Shown: positions 1 through 11,600 of the stretch, one piece after another
Layout of the letters: each line of letters begins with the position of its first letter
How positions within the stretch are numbered: the first letter of the stretch is position 1
Source: Schistocephalus solidus
Taxonomy: Eukaryota; Platyhelminthes; Cestoda; Diphyllobothriidea; Diphyllobothriidae
Direction: 5' to 3'
Length of the DNA: 64,000 bases
NCBI GenBank assembly: GCA_017591395.1
Contig: WEDG01001078.1
Coordinates: 186,001 to 250,000 of the forward strand
Translations under genes and position numbers: made by a program
Notes under the pieces: model-generated
The model's input: the letters and a program-made list of their open reading frames with translations, nothing else
The model's database searches: none
Told to the model about the DNA's origin: nothing

Positions 1-981
1 TGACTTTGTTTTACCATGCACACTTGTAATTGGGGGACAGTAAATTTTAAATGGTTAAAACTTAAAAGATACAAGGCTAGACGCTATGTTGCTACCACCA
101 GCGGCAGATGCGGAATGTTCAACTTATTGCGTGGTTCTCAAGATATTAATATAATGTTTAAAACTTGAAATGCATTCTTAAATATATTTTTATGTTTTTA
201 TTCGAGAAACATGCAAATAATAATGAATTTTATACTCAAAATCATTTCTCGTTTTGAAATTAATAAAGGCTGTACAATTCACAATTAAATCGTGTACCAG
301 ATCTTTATTTCTTACTGCATCTCATGAAGTATTAACCATAATCATCATCTATTACATACGTTTATGAGTACTATATAGCATCCTCCTTATGTGCAAACTT
401 ATTTTGTGGAGAGAAAAACAGCCCGTTGACTAAAAACCATAAGCGCAAATAAAATTGACGGTTGATCTCGAAAATTCAAAAACTTGAAAAAACATTTAAT
501 TTAGGTATACTATTTAAAGAATACTTGATATGTTACCAAATTTGTTCGCATAGTACTCCGTGTGAAGATGATGTGGTTAGCTCAAAGTTGAATCAACGTT
601 GTGGTTTCCACTTGGTTTCACTGAAGAGACCGCGGATAACGAAGAGCGAACTATAGTAGGGAGAATAAGTCACATATTTTGTATAATAAACAAACATAAA
701 TAACTCTTTTTTCGATGCCTATACAAAAAGTTTGCGAACTGATTTCTTATGAAACTAAAATTCTGAATAAGATATTTTTGCTCCTTTCTCCTCAAAATGC
801 ATTTCTATAAAATTAAATTTTGTCTTTCTTATCACTGAAACCAAAGATGAGATATATTGTCTCAATTTTGATTGCGAGCCGTGTCATTTTTATCTATCAG
901 TTCTATTTTCGACATCTTCTGCACCTTCAGATACGACATAGGCCCTTCCTTATTAATTCATCTGATATTTATTTTCTGTAG
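1..981. other. AT-rich non-coding, upstream intron or intergenic
   Basis: No open frame with recognisable protein content is seen here. The last bases form a plausible splice acceptor (a T-rich stretch ending in CTGTAG at 976-981) for the LIM exon that follows, so at least the 3' part is probably intron of the LIM gene. A short frame at 462-656 ends in KRPRITKSEL, which superficially resembles a homeodomain start, but it stops at once and lies upstream of the LIM exons. Confidence 0.5.
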
Positions 982-1258
982 CGCAAATCCAGAGCACTGA
1001 AAACGATTCCTACTGGTGTGCGCTGGACGCTGGATTTATGTCCAAAGGACGGCCGAACGAATTCTCCAGGAGTTCTGCCTGGCCACACTGTGCCATGTGT
1101 GGTTTTGTAATTAGGGACGCCTATTATTTGTTGGCGAACAACCTTTCCTGGCATGAGGATTGTTTGCGCTGTTGCTGTTGTAATGCACGTCTTGCAGAAG
1201 TAGCCACACGTTTCTATGTGCGAGGTACTATCTCACTCTGTCAACGGGATTACCTCAG
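982..1258 (+). CDS. LIM-homeodomain-type protein, exon with LIM domain 1
   Basis: This exon carries a complete first LIM zinc-binding module. The ligand spacing read directly is C-x2-C-x17-H-x2-C-x2-C-x2-C-x19-C-x2-D, starting at CAMCG (about 1092) and ending with CQRDYLR. All eight zinc ligands are present. The frame is open from the acceptor TGTAG|C at 980/982; the ATG at 1038 is internal and need not be the start. The donor is CAG|GTAGGT at 1258/1259, and the exon ends in phase 2. The sequence of the module (CG..I.D.Y.L..NNL.WH..CL.C) looks most like the Lhx6/8-Arrowhead group of LIM-homeodomain transcription factors; LMX1 or Islet types are alternatives. Such proteins are nuclear and specify neurons and other cell types. 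The homeodomain was not found, so a LIM-only protein is not excluded. Confidence 0.8.
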
Positions 1259-1676
1259 GTAGGTAATTATCATTGAAACTAAATAATGAACGCTAGAATA
1301 CTTTAAATTCAGAATTCCTTAGCCGCTATTTTGCATTGGCCATTAGTTCTGAAATCTGCCAATTTTCTAATTCCGTTGCTTTTAAGCTGACTGTTACTTA
1401 GTTAAATAGTAGATGGTTATTTAATAAGCAAAAATAAATGAATATCAAATCGCTATTTATGCAATTCTTTGGAATGGGTAAGTTTAAATAAAGAGGTGTC
1501 CAAAGCTGAGCTGCCTTTGTTTTTAATACACTGCAAAGTGTCAATCCGGATTGGTAGTACGTAAATGGAAGGGAGATTAAGGTGACTATTTCTGGTACTT
1601 GCAGCTACCAGCCGACACACTGCAGGGTGAAAAAAAAGAGCGTAGGCCGAAACAAAGCAAGCTTACTCACAAATAG

Positions 1677-1752
1677 ACAGAGATTGTCAAAAAATGTAGC
1701 CGAAGTAGACACATTTTTAGTGAACCGCAAACTGATGCGTGCAGTAGAACAG
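1677..1752 (+). CDS. Possible degraded exon for the start of LIM domain 2
   Basis: The segment is bordered by an acceptor-like AATAG|A and a donor-like CAG|GTGATA. Joined canonically to the LIM1 exon it stays open and places LMRA exactly 24 residues after the DY of LIM1, the spacing seen for the V-M-R-A or V-R-R-A motif of LIM2 in LIM-homeodomain proteins. In that frame the expected zinc cysteines are missing. A second frame reads KCSRSRHIFSEP, which resembles the KCxxC...I start of LIM2 but has Ser in place of the second Cys and needs a frame change before LMRA. The join to the next exon would also leave extra residues before YHLECF. It may be a decayed or mis-sequenced exon, or coincidence. 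Confidence 0.2.
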
Positions 1753-2480
1753 GTGATAACTTAAAAAAGGATTGCTAAATTAGTCAAAAATTCAATAACT
1801 TTTACTAACATTTTAAAGTTTAATTATCACTTAAAAAATGTTTCCCAATGTTATGATCACTTTCGTTTACTGCATTATTTAACTTTTAAAAGCAGAGAAG
1901 AGAACGTAGAGGATACATAACGCGATAGTCTAGCACAAATTGGCCAGACATTTTTTATCATATACGAGAGTTTGCCAGGAACTTATGTACAGCCATTAAG
2001 GGTGATTCATAAAAAGTGATTAATGCACGAAGCAAAGTTGCGTTATCTGTTTAGTTATAGGTTAATAAAAGTTTTTGCACGACAAAATATTCAGATAGGT
2101 TTATTTCCAACTGGACTACATAGACCATGTCCTAACGTAGAGATCAATTGTCTACGGTAAGTTTGGAACATGTAAATTGTCCTTCTGTGCACATAAAATC
2201 AACTTTTGCAACTTGCTGTCGGCCACCTGTGCTGATGCTAACATAATCTGGACCATTAGTTCAGTGAGACCTGAGAAAATCATAGAAAAAGCTTCACGGG
2301 GTCTCAACGCGTTTATCTGCAGCTTTGTCAGTATACGATCTCCTATTGGCAGGCATTAACTCGTAAGACCAATAAAACCTGCTATACAGGAAAAAAATGA
2401 ATAATTGTACGATTTATCCTTAACTAATTTGTGTAAAATTGGCTTCGTAAATAGCAACCCTTACAGGTTGGAATGTTCAT

Positions 2481-2494
2481 GAGAGAGAGAGAGA
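2481..2494. repeat. (GA)7 microsatellite
   Basis: Seven uninterrupted GA units inside the LIM-gene intron. Confidence 0.9.
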
Positions 2495-2924
2495 TTAAGC
2501 AAGTTATCTCCTCGAAAAGAGCCTGGAGAGAGTTTTATTTTCAGTGGTCAGTTTGGTCACTTGAATGAATACTTCTTATGTTTCATGTCAGGGTACCGTC
2601 CTTGCAGAGCAGGACCGGCACCATTGTAAGCTTAACGTCAATGCTGGTTGCCGAATTATCTTTCCTTACCTTTTACACTAAATATCGGACATAATCATGT
2701 TTTTGTTGTACGAATATGAAACTAAAGAGGTTCCGATATTGCAAGGACAATGTTTACTTCCAGCAGAGATTCTCGAAAACGCTGCCTTTAGATTGACTGC
2801 TGAGACGAAAGTCAAAGAAAGGGAACTAACTAGTTGTTTTTACCTTCAACCTGAAACCTTCTTTTTCCTTTTTGTAAGCTTAATTGAATTCCCAGCTTTT
2901 TGCTAGTTCCACGTGACACCTCCC

Positions 2925-2995
2925 TTTATTGCTACTGGTAAGGTTCAATGTGAGGATTAGGGCTTAATGTAAGAGTTGGTGTTCAAAGTTAGGAT
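2925..2995 (+). repeat. Degenerate TTAGGG-like simple repeat
   Basis: The stretch contains several G/T-rich hexamer-like words (GGTAAGG, GGATTAGGG, GTTAGGATTAG) spaced as in a decayed telomere-type or related minisatellite. Similar tracts occur at about 40.2 kb (opposite orientation) and 62.9 kb. Confidence 0.5.
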
Positions 2996-5009
2996 TAGCG
3001 GATATGGTCAGCCCTAATTATAAATGAACGGCTATCAGTGTTTAAACTTCAATGTTATCTTCCGTCTAACCAGCAAGAAATTTGGATGCAACAAAATATT
3101 TTAAATACGTTCTTCTTTACTTGACTTACTCGTCACGGGTTTGTATCAGTTATCAAAGAAGATCTAAAAGTGTCCTGCAGTATACGCTTTTGCAATCGAT
3201 TCCAACCCCTCGTTTACAATATTTAAAATTCAATGTTTGCTTTGTTACGCTTTATAAGTATGTTCACGCAATCGAATTACACGTAAGTAGATGTTTTGTT
3301 TTCTGCAATCATATATATGCTAGTTAATTATCCCCAACTCATAAAGTCTAATGATCATGATTCCCATGTTACAGGAGACTTTGACTCCACTTTCTGCTTA
3401 CTGCAGCAGGTTCGATTATTGCATTTTATTTTAAAAAACAACAGTGAATCAAATCAAGCTATCGAATAAGGATTACCATTTATTGGCTGTACAATCACTC
3501 AAATGTAGATGTCAAAAATAGCATTTTGGTATCGCAAAAAAACAGTAAAAACATCTTTTTTGTCAAAATATTAATTTGAATACGGATTGTTCTAGGAAAA
3601 GTAAACGGTAGCGGGTAAGTACTAAGATAAAACTTTTCCGTGGCTTTTAGAGTATATGTAAGTTTGTGAGACGGGAAAGTGTAATTTCACTGAAGCATTG
3701 TATTTGCGGCCACATGCCATGTGCAGTCTATCCTCAAACTACTTTGACTTAGTCCATGATAACAGCAGGTTTGCAGAACAGTGCGCATATCATAGGACCA
3801 GAATGTTTTAATGCCATCGCTTCCTTTGAAGCATCAAAGTGCTAAAGTAGTACATTCTAATAGCACTTGGAGAATTATTTTGCGACGTTTTGTGGCTTTT
3901 ATGAGTAGCAATTTTAAGCAAACGCGTAAATATATGACTGGTGTTTTTTCATAAATCCCATTTTGGTCATAGTTACACGGTTTGACTTTCATTGGCCTTG
4001 TTCTATGAATATATTACCCAGTTGACCTAAGCAGATGAAGTGGTCTCTTATTTTCAGTCTGCGTCTATGAATTATTTTATTTATTTAATATATAGAGTCA
4101 CGGTAGAAAAAAATACCTTGTATTTCGACAGTTCTGAGGTTGTTCTCTGGTTTTCCGAGCACCCTTGAATTATTTAGTGCATTAAATATTTAAGGCACTG
4201 TAAAAGTCAAAACTAGATTCATAAGTTAAATGGAATTTATGCAGATTTCTGGAAACAATTTCTGCCATCACAAAAGTAATTCAGCTGGATAATCATTTTG
4301 AGCAGCTTCATGCTTGCTTTCACCAGGCCACTTACCTGTAGCTAAATATTCGAAACCGGGCCTCTTATTGGAGACTGACCAATACCCTGAAAATTTTTTC
4401 TCCTCACTTTTGCATAACAATAAGGTTATCAGTGAGATTAATTTCTTGAGTTAAAAACTGTATTGCTTGGTATGTCCAATTGTAAAATCATTTATAATCA
4501 CTAAAGAACCTCTGCTTTACGTCCAACTGGATTCCACCGCAATCAGCATGTGTACCTATATTTGGTCATATAGTTCTCAAAGGGTATCAGGAGACTCCTT
4601 TAATGGTTTCAATATTTTTTTATCGCATTGATATTGCGATCATATAAAATATATGTATAAAATATTTAAGTGATGATACAGTTTTTGATTATATCACTTC
4701 TGCATGAACACCGCCACTGTAACTTCATTGTCAAGCTAAATCTTAAAGTAACTGAATTGATTCAAAAAGCAGTGTACTACATTAACATGGTTTGCTTATA
4801 CAGATTTTTACTTAAGGCATATAATGAGGTTTGAATGGGTTAAAAATTACTTTAAAATGAGCCCATAAACACACAAGTTCATGTAACCATGAAATGTAGC
4901 AGTGTGGCAATTTCAGTTTAGGCATTTGGGGTTGACATTAGTTGACAAATGCTTACAGATCGCTAACGGAATTCACTCGTTCCATACTGCTTTGAGGCTC
5001 ACTCTTGAG

Positions 5010-5212
5010 CCTCACCCGCAACCGCACACCGGCTATTCTTATAGGCAGATGAATTTTGTCAAGAAGACAAGGGAAACGAAAATTGCCATTTCTGCTCCAT
5101 AAGGCGTCAGCAGCCAGTCAGACCCAAATTCATGTGTTGCATCACGCAAAGCTCGAATCCAAGATCTGCTGTTCAATAGTTCAACATTCTAACCAATGTC
5201 AGTAAAGTTTAA
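5010..5212 (-). repeat. tRNA-derived SINE, minus-strand copy
   Basis: The reverse complement of this stretch aligns with the plus-strand copy at about 5350-5530. Shared blocks are GGTT...GTTGAACTATTGA (compare GTTTGACTACTGA), GGATTCGAGCTTTG (compare GGGTTCGACTTTG), GACTGGCTGCTG (compare AACTGGCTGCTG) and a downstream block ATGGAGCAGAAATGGCAATTTT (compare ACGAGCCAAAACTGGACATTTT, both read with small changes). The GGNTTCGA motif resembles an RNA polymerase III B box, as expected for a tRNA head. The 3' end is not sharp, so the lower boundary is approximate. A short related-looking GC-richer spacer with another GGGTTCGA lies at 5220-5290. Confidence 0.7.
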
Positions 5213-5349
5213 CTATCTATGAGAATGGTTCTGGTGCGGCTGCTGGCAGGGTTCGAGATTGAACCTGAATGACAAACAGGACGCGTGAGTTCCGCTTGTG
5301 ATCAGTGAGGCTTCATCGAAGAATTTCAAAATTCCCTATAAAAACCGGT

Positions 5350-5530
5350 AAGAAATGAGCAAGTGGTTCACCGAATAAAGCGTTTGACTACTGATAAACT
5401 TGTAGCGGGTTCGACTTTGGGCGGTGCATCTCCTGGGGTTTGGTATAACTGGCTGCTGGTGCTAACGAGCCAAAACTGGACATTTTAGTCTCCGATGACT
5501 TTGTTTGCATAGTTTATATCATTATTGCTG
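5350..5530 (+). repeat. tRNA-derived SINE, plus-strand copy
   Basis: The head resembles a tRNA. There is an A-box-like TGAGCAAGTGG near 5356, an anticodon-arm-like GTTTG...TAAAC, and a B-box-like GGGTTCGAC near 5408. After the head comes a unique body containing ACTGGCTGCTGGTG and GAGCCAAAACTGG. The same body is found inverted at about 5010-5212 and truncated at about 54.05 kb, which shows that this is a dispersed family. It lies within the LIM-gene intron. Confidence 0.75.
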
Positions 5531-7341
5531 GCCCAGGAAGCACATAAATGTTTGCCTTCTAGGACACGCACCAAGGTGGTTTATTTGGTTTCCTCTCAGT
5601 AATTTATACAAATTTAGCCTTTATCTCTTTTTAAAATCAGCCGCCCAAATAGTATTTTCTTAATAAATACTCAAAAGTCTCCAGAATCATCCACTCAAAA
5701 TTTAAGTAAGGTTGAAAGCATCTGTTTACAATCATAAAACGTGAAAACGTTTATGCACTGTGCTTTCAAATACATTAATTACAACTCAGAGAATATAAGA
5801 GCTAACCAGAGGAGGCAAGGAAATTAAAATTCTCAAAAACTGTTTGACAAGGAATACAACCACTGTAAAGAATAAGCTGGTAATTGTTCAATGAGCTGAA
5901 CGAACTCCTTGATACTTTTAATATTTGACAGAAAGTGTGACATTTAACAAAGTATAAAATTAGAACTTTATAAAGAGAATTAATGGAAATCCTCCCATTG
6001 ACCTCGCTCTTATGATCCTATTCACATTAATTTTTGAACATTTGATTCATGGAACAGTTTTATAGGACGATACAGTATCAGTCGATGGTACTAAAATTGA
6101 CGTTTTTTTCTATCTCGACAAGTCCTTAACAACGTTTGTTGAGCTAGAAAATAAACCGCATGTCATTTTTAGCTATTTTGATTAAAAAAGATATTGCCTA
6201 GTAAATAAGCACGTTTCTTGACAATCTTTCAGATATAGTCCATGCAATCTTCTGCTGCAGTTTAAGTTGTAGTAGAGTTGGAAGTTTAAAGTCAAATTTT
6301 GTCAACAATTTTCAACTTGAAATGACACAGACCTAAGTATTTCTTAAATATTTTATTCTACGCGCAGTACAGTTTACAAAAACGCTTTTTTAAATGAGTG
6401 AAAGCCATATCTATAAGTAACAAATGACTCGTACGCTAACTAATGCACACACATAGCGTTTTAAAAAGATAAGCACAAAAGGATGCCAACAAAACGCGTG
6501 ATTGTACGTAAAAGGAAAATCCACCTTGAAACTCCTAGACGATCTCTGCAATAGATTATATTTGTAGCTTCATATCATCTTATTCGTGCAAACCACTCTT
6601 AATAAATTAATGAAAAACACCTTAAGACGTAGATGTTACATTAAGTGACGGCTTTTTTTTTCGTTTAATAAGTAAATTATGTAACGACCAGGATACATAT
6701 TTTTAATCAATTTGCTTTGAATGCTCGTGTACATGTTTGATTTTTAATTATTTCTTCACAAAATGTGATCGTTACAAAAGACAATTCCAAACGGTGATAA
6801 AAGGCTAATTTCACTCTCAGTTTCTTTATCCTTGTATAAATAAATTGGAATTAACGCATTCAAATTAACACATTGAATGTCAATTCTTTAACCTTACAAA
6901 AATGAGCTATTATATTATCATGCCTTAATGAAAAACAGTGGAATTAGAAAGCTATGTAAAATCAAAAGGTTTGGTTCTCTGCGACAAATAAAATGTATTT
7001 GGTGATATCCTTTGTGGGCTTCACTTTTCAATAATATGAAAGACATTTTTAGGAAAAAGTATTTGGAGCTTCGGCAAATTATCAATGTTAATCAAGTTTC
7101 GGAGATAATTACATGTGACACTGTCAGCATGTACCTAAAATTAGGTATTCCAGTGAAAACATAATTTGATTAGCTATAATATGCATCAAAAACAATTTTT
7201 TGAAGTTGACTGTGATATGAAACGTTTTCAGACGTTGCAAATTGGCCTTATACATTTCCTTTCCGTTTAAGAATATATGGTCAAAATGGAACATGTTCTT
7301 CCTGCTTGAAAAACATATTTCCCTTCGAATATTCAATAAAG

Positions 7342-7397
7342 GCGAAAACACTGACATATCATCTGGAATGCTTTAACTGCAGAGTGTGTGGGTTCAG
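7342..7397 (+). CDS. LIM gene exon, middle of LIM domain 2
   Basis: The frame encodes YHLECFNCRVCGF, which is the H-x2-C-x2-C-x2-C zinc core that links the two fingers of a LIM domain; YHLxCF is typical of the second LIM of LIM-homeodomain proteins. The donor CAG|GTAAAC at 7397/7398 is strong. The start is set at the nearest upstream AG (7340-7341, after a short pyrimidine-rich patch), giving AKTLT before YHL; this start is less certain. The exon ends two bases into a codon. It continues the LIM1 exon at 982-1258 and is followed by the end of LIM2 at 8543. Confidence 0.7.
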
Positions 7398-8542
7398 GTA
7401 AACTGCAAACACTGATTATGCTTCTATTTCCACTCGAGCCGTTCATTTCCACTTTTTCGGAAGGAACTGCCTACTTTAGGCAGGTTTTATAAGTTTGCGC
7501 ATTATGACGTCTACGTTTTATAATAAAATTCTTGTTAACGTTAAATAAGCCCCAGTTTATGATAATTATCCTCCTTTAATTCACGAACGGGGATTGCGTT
7601 GCTTGTAACTTCTTGTAACGCGTCTGACGCTTTAAATTTGATTAGTTGAAGTCCCAGTACCTGGGAAATCTCAAGATAAAAAGTAGTAATGTGGGGCCTT
7701 TTGGGTAATTGCGTTTGCTGCCTACGTTGAGAGGAGAATGCAAAATAACATTCAGTTTTGTTATAAAGGTATCAATTGGTATAATTGTCTTAATTGACGG
7801 TGACCCGCATGTGTTTAATCACAAATGGCAACTTTTTATCTGGTTAAATTGAGACTAAACCCTAGATAATTCCGTTTATGACCATTAAACAGTGTCTTAC
7901 ATAAACGTTAAAGGCAGAGCAGGTTAGAAACCATGGCATCAGTCATGAAAATGCCTCAAAAGTGTCTTTTAAAATTGCAATGTCAATTTGGGCATTAATA
8001 CATAAACTAGACTATTGCTTGGGATGGGTAGGCGCGGGTATAATTTAAATCATTCGGACACAAAAAAAAACAAACAGACAAAAAAGTGATGACCAGTGGC
8101 AGTTCTCTCACGCGGTTTCAGCCTGAACAAAATGGGATAAAGCAGAAAAGAGAATGCTTCATCGAAACTACCTCATGTACAATTAATGGACTTTTTGAGA
8201 AACGCAATATCTATCCAAATGAGTTAGCTTTTAGTCTCCACAAAATATATATATAATATGGGTCTGAAAAATAGTTAAACTATTTTACGGATGCTTTTTA
8301 TTATATAAGTACCACATAGCATAACCAATTAAATATTTTTATAAGAAAGATACATATTTTATTTCTCTCACCAGAAAAAACTTTATGCTTATGACAACTT
8401 CCCTTTTGTATTATCAAATTTTTATATACGTTAAAACATTCGAAAAATTAATTAAATCGCAGAATTAACCTGCATTTACATGTTACTTTATTATTTACTT
8501 CTTATTCGTTCCTTTGTAGTTTCATTTTCTTTCTATTCATAG

Positions 8543-8629
8543 ATTTGCGTTGGGGACAAATTCATTCTTCTCAATCAAATTGTTCTTTGTGAGAAGCACA
8601 GCACATTGATCGACTCCTACGTTGCTGAT
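8543..8629 (+). CDS. LIM gene exon, end of LIM domain 2
   Basis: After a good acceptor (TTTCTTTCTATTCATAG|A) the frame reads ICVGDKFILLNQIVLCEKH, matching the second finger of LIM2, where G-(D/E)-x-F is followed by a C-x2-H or C-x2-D pair. The C-x2-H ending is seen in the Lhx6/8 and Lhx2/9 groups. Frame continues to a stop at 8630-8632, so the real exon must end earlier. The best donor is T|GTGAGA at 8588/8589, inside the Cys codon, which would require the next exon to begin with GT or GC. Joined to 7342-7397, spacing to GD matches known LIM2 domains exactly if one more base is supplied; as written the phases (2 then 0) disagree by one base. Confidence 0.6.
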
Positions 8630-11600
8630 TGAAGGAATATTTTTATCTCATAATGCCGTCGATTCAAGGGTTTTTTTTAACCTATACTCAAGCATCCTTG
8701 CTTTATTGAAAATATAACTGCGTAAATGTCTGTCTTATCAAGATGGCAAGTTAAACTCCACAACGTTTTAGTACAACTTTCGCAAGCTTTGAGAATAAAA
8801 GGATGGTTTTTTATGCACGCCGATGATATAAAGGGGAACGGTCACATTTTCAAGCTACTCAATATACTAAACCAAATCATAACATTAATGAGCACAGTGG
8901 GCAATCATGAAAAAAAGCTCATTAACAAAAATAAATATTTTGAATAAGTAACGGACAAATGGTGGGTTAAGTTTCAGAAATTCATATCTTAAGCCTTATG
9001 TCCACAAAATGTGTTTGTGATTAAACAGCCTAATTCCGTTAAAGAGGAGCCCTTAACTGACTTAACATAAACTGTTTGGTTGTGCATTTAAGAGAAACTC
9101 CTAGTTGTGCTTAAATTCTTTTTTCACAAAGAAATTTAACTCAAAACGTGCTAGATTATGCTCACTATTCAGCACCTAACTAAACAGTTTTAAAAATTAT
9201 TTGTTCTGTTTGTAACGCTTCCTCGTATTTTATGTCCAAACCAGCATAAAACATCCTGTTTTAAAATTGAGAGAGACCTCTTGCTTATAACTGATAAAAT
9301 TTGTTTACATCTGTCTGCTCCTTTATGAATCTCTTAACATGCATAATTATACATAACGACATATTGTCTGGTCTTGCATCATACACTAGTAAACTAAAAA
9401 TGGGTTGATGGCATATTGCTTAAAGACTACTGAAAGTAAAATCTCTGAATACCCCCATGTTTTGCATGAAACGTTTATTTTGAATTCATTATTCTGGTAA
9501 GCCTTTACCATAACACATAAATTGTATCACTTTCTTAGGCTTTTATTATTTAGGAAATTCTATGGACTTGATAATGAAATCAAGGAGGGATTATTCTGTA
9601 AAATTAACATTTCCGTCAATTCAGAAACCTCATTAAAGTTGTCCACACGTCCACAATTAATATGTTATATCAAGGATCAACATTCTTAAATAAACCTGCT
9701 CCGTTTTAACACCTGATATAAAAAAGAAAGCATGAGCTTTAAAAAAATTCATAAATAAAATTTGCTTCAAGACCAAAACTGTCTTCCTCAAAAGCTTCGT
9801 TACCCTAATCCATAAGTTCACCGAGTGGTTACCAAATATTAAACCTTTGTCTAAATACTGCAGAGAAGTTATGTATCTAGGAATATTCGTCTGTTTATTT
9901 GATACATTTCGAATCAGGAACCGCTTTATCATCAAGTTAAAACATGTGAGGAATGCAGGTGTTAATAAAAGGTGACAACGTTTTAATAGTCCACCAAAAC
10001 CCCAGTATATTGTGAGCCACCATAAGTTTACTGTTTGTAACAACGGATGTCTGCATACGTGAATCACTGAACGTGCAGCATGGGCTTTTAAAACATCCTC
10101 TTAAATTGAACTTTCTTGAAATATTTTGAAAGAACTCTGCTTTAAATAATATTTCATATTTCTGAAGGACATCACTGATTAATTTTTATAAGTAAACTAC
10201 GCTATATTTAAAAGGTAATATAATGGGGAATCGTAGATTTAGATAGTTTAAATTTGATAAATGGTCTTTTTTCCGACCTTTCCACGAAGAAGTATAGTTT
10301 TTGTTTTAATATAGAGTTCATCCGAAAGCCTGACCTTGATTTGTACTTCATAAATTCTAACATATAGAAAGACTTGAAAATATGAGCTGCTTACAGGTGT
10401 GCAAAGGACAGTAGGCAGAACAAAACAAATGGTCAACGTTAGTTAGAAGCAAAATAAATGAACAAAATTGCCCATTATCAGTTTTGGCTGAGACACATGT
10501 AGCCGCATACTAAGGCGTATAAGAAATCAGCATGGAAAAACACATCACTCAAGTACTCCCGCCTTTCTGTGTAACTGAGTACTTACTTGGTACATAAAAT
10601 TCCAAAGGCAGGTTAACACTTATTGTTATTTAAAACTAATTAACGTTTATTTTTGTGTTTGGTATTGCAGTTAGCTATAAATAAATATTTGTGCTCCCTT
10701 CAAATTAGTCCTCAGCACCGAAAATGCTAAAAATTGCATTATAATATTGTTAATTTGTGGTTCAAATGCAGTTTTAGTTTATCTGTTCAATATTTGCAAG
10801 TTCATCTTACATTTTGCTAAAAATCGTAAGATAAATATTTTATACAAAAAAAATTAAATATTTAGTTTTTTAGCTCCATTAAGGATGACAAAGGTTTAGG
10901 TCTTCCAGAGAACCGACACCACCAGACACCACTAGCTTTGACCAAACTGATGTTACCTAGTTGCTGACATTTTCAAACTTCGATTTCCTATGTGCCTTAC
11001 GATATGCTTTAGCATTTGGCTAGCTCATTTTCCAGACCTTGCAAAAAGTCATCTGAAAAAAGGTATCCAACACTACTCTGAAACCCCTGTAACAAATAGC
11101 TTTCGCTTAAATGCATATTTTGTTTAAATGCTTACGCAAAGGGAGAGGTTAGGAATAATGAAATCATTCTACTGCAAAATACAAATAAGAACCAGTCCAG
11201 CTATCCGAGGATAATAAACTGCATCTTTTTGTGTACCGTGATTGGGTCCTGAATCTGTCCACTCAACATTTCCCTAAGATATGCAGTGCGGTCAACTGGG
11301 TTTTTACAGCAGTATTTGCTTTAAACTATTTCCTTATCAGAATCTCGTTCGATAAAGCAAGTGTATGCATTATTTATCAACGGCCCTTGGTCAGAATAAG
11401 CGGTCATTTGTTCGTTGCTATCGTCAGGTTGTCCAGTTTCTCATTTTAAACGTCCCAACAAGCAATTGGCTTTTCGACTGGGTAGACAATGCAACTTAAA
11501 CACAAGTGGGACTTTGTGTTATTAACTCAGAGTTAAGGGAGCTTGTTGGCATCAGCAGCCTTTCGATTCTTACTTGGTTAAATCTGTTAATAAAGACGTT

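Larger units (their letters stand above)
1259..7341 (+). other. Large intron(s) of the LIM gene
   Basis: The interval begins with GTAGGT and lies between two LIM-encoding exons on the same strand. It contains one doubtful exon (1677-1752), a GA microsatellite, a degenerate telomere-like tract and two SINE copies in opposite orientation. A search by eye for a clean Cys-x2-Cys start of LIM2 in plus-strand frames did not find one. The remaining sequence is AT-rich without recognisable coding content. Confidence 0.5.

Noticed and set aside
462..656. Frame ending in KRPRITKSEL, like the start of a homeodomain
   Set aside because: It stops directly after the motif, lies upstream of the LIM1 exon, and the rest of the frame has no domain content.
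9657..10067. 136-codon minus-strand open frame
   Set aside because: No domain, no splice context and AT-driven residue usage; likely chance in about 60 kb of AT-rich DNA.
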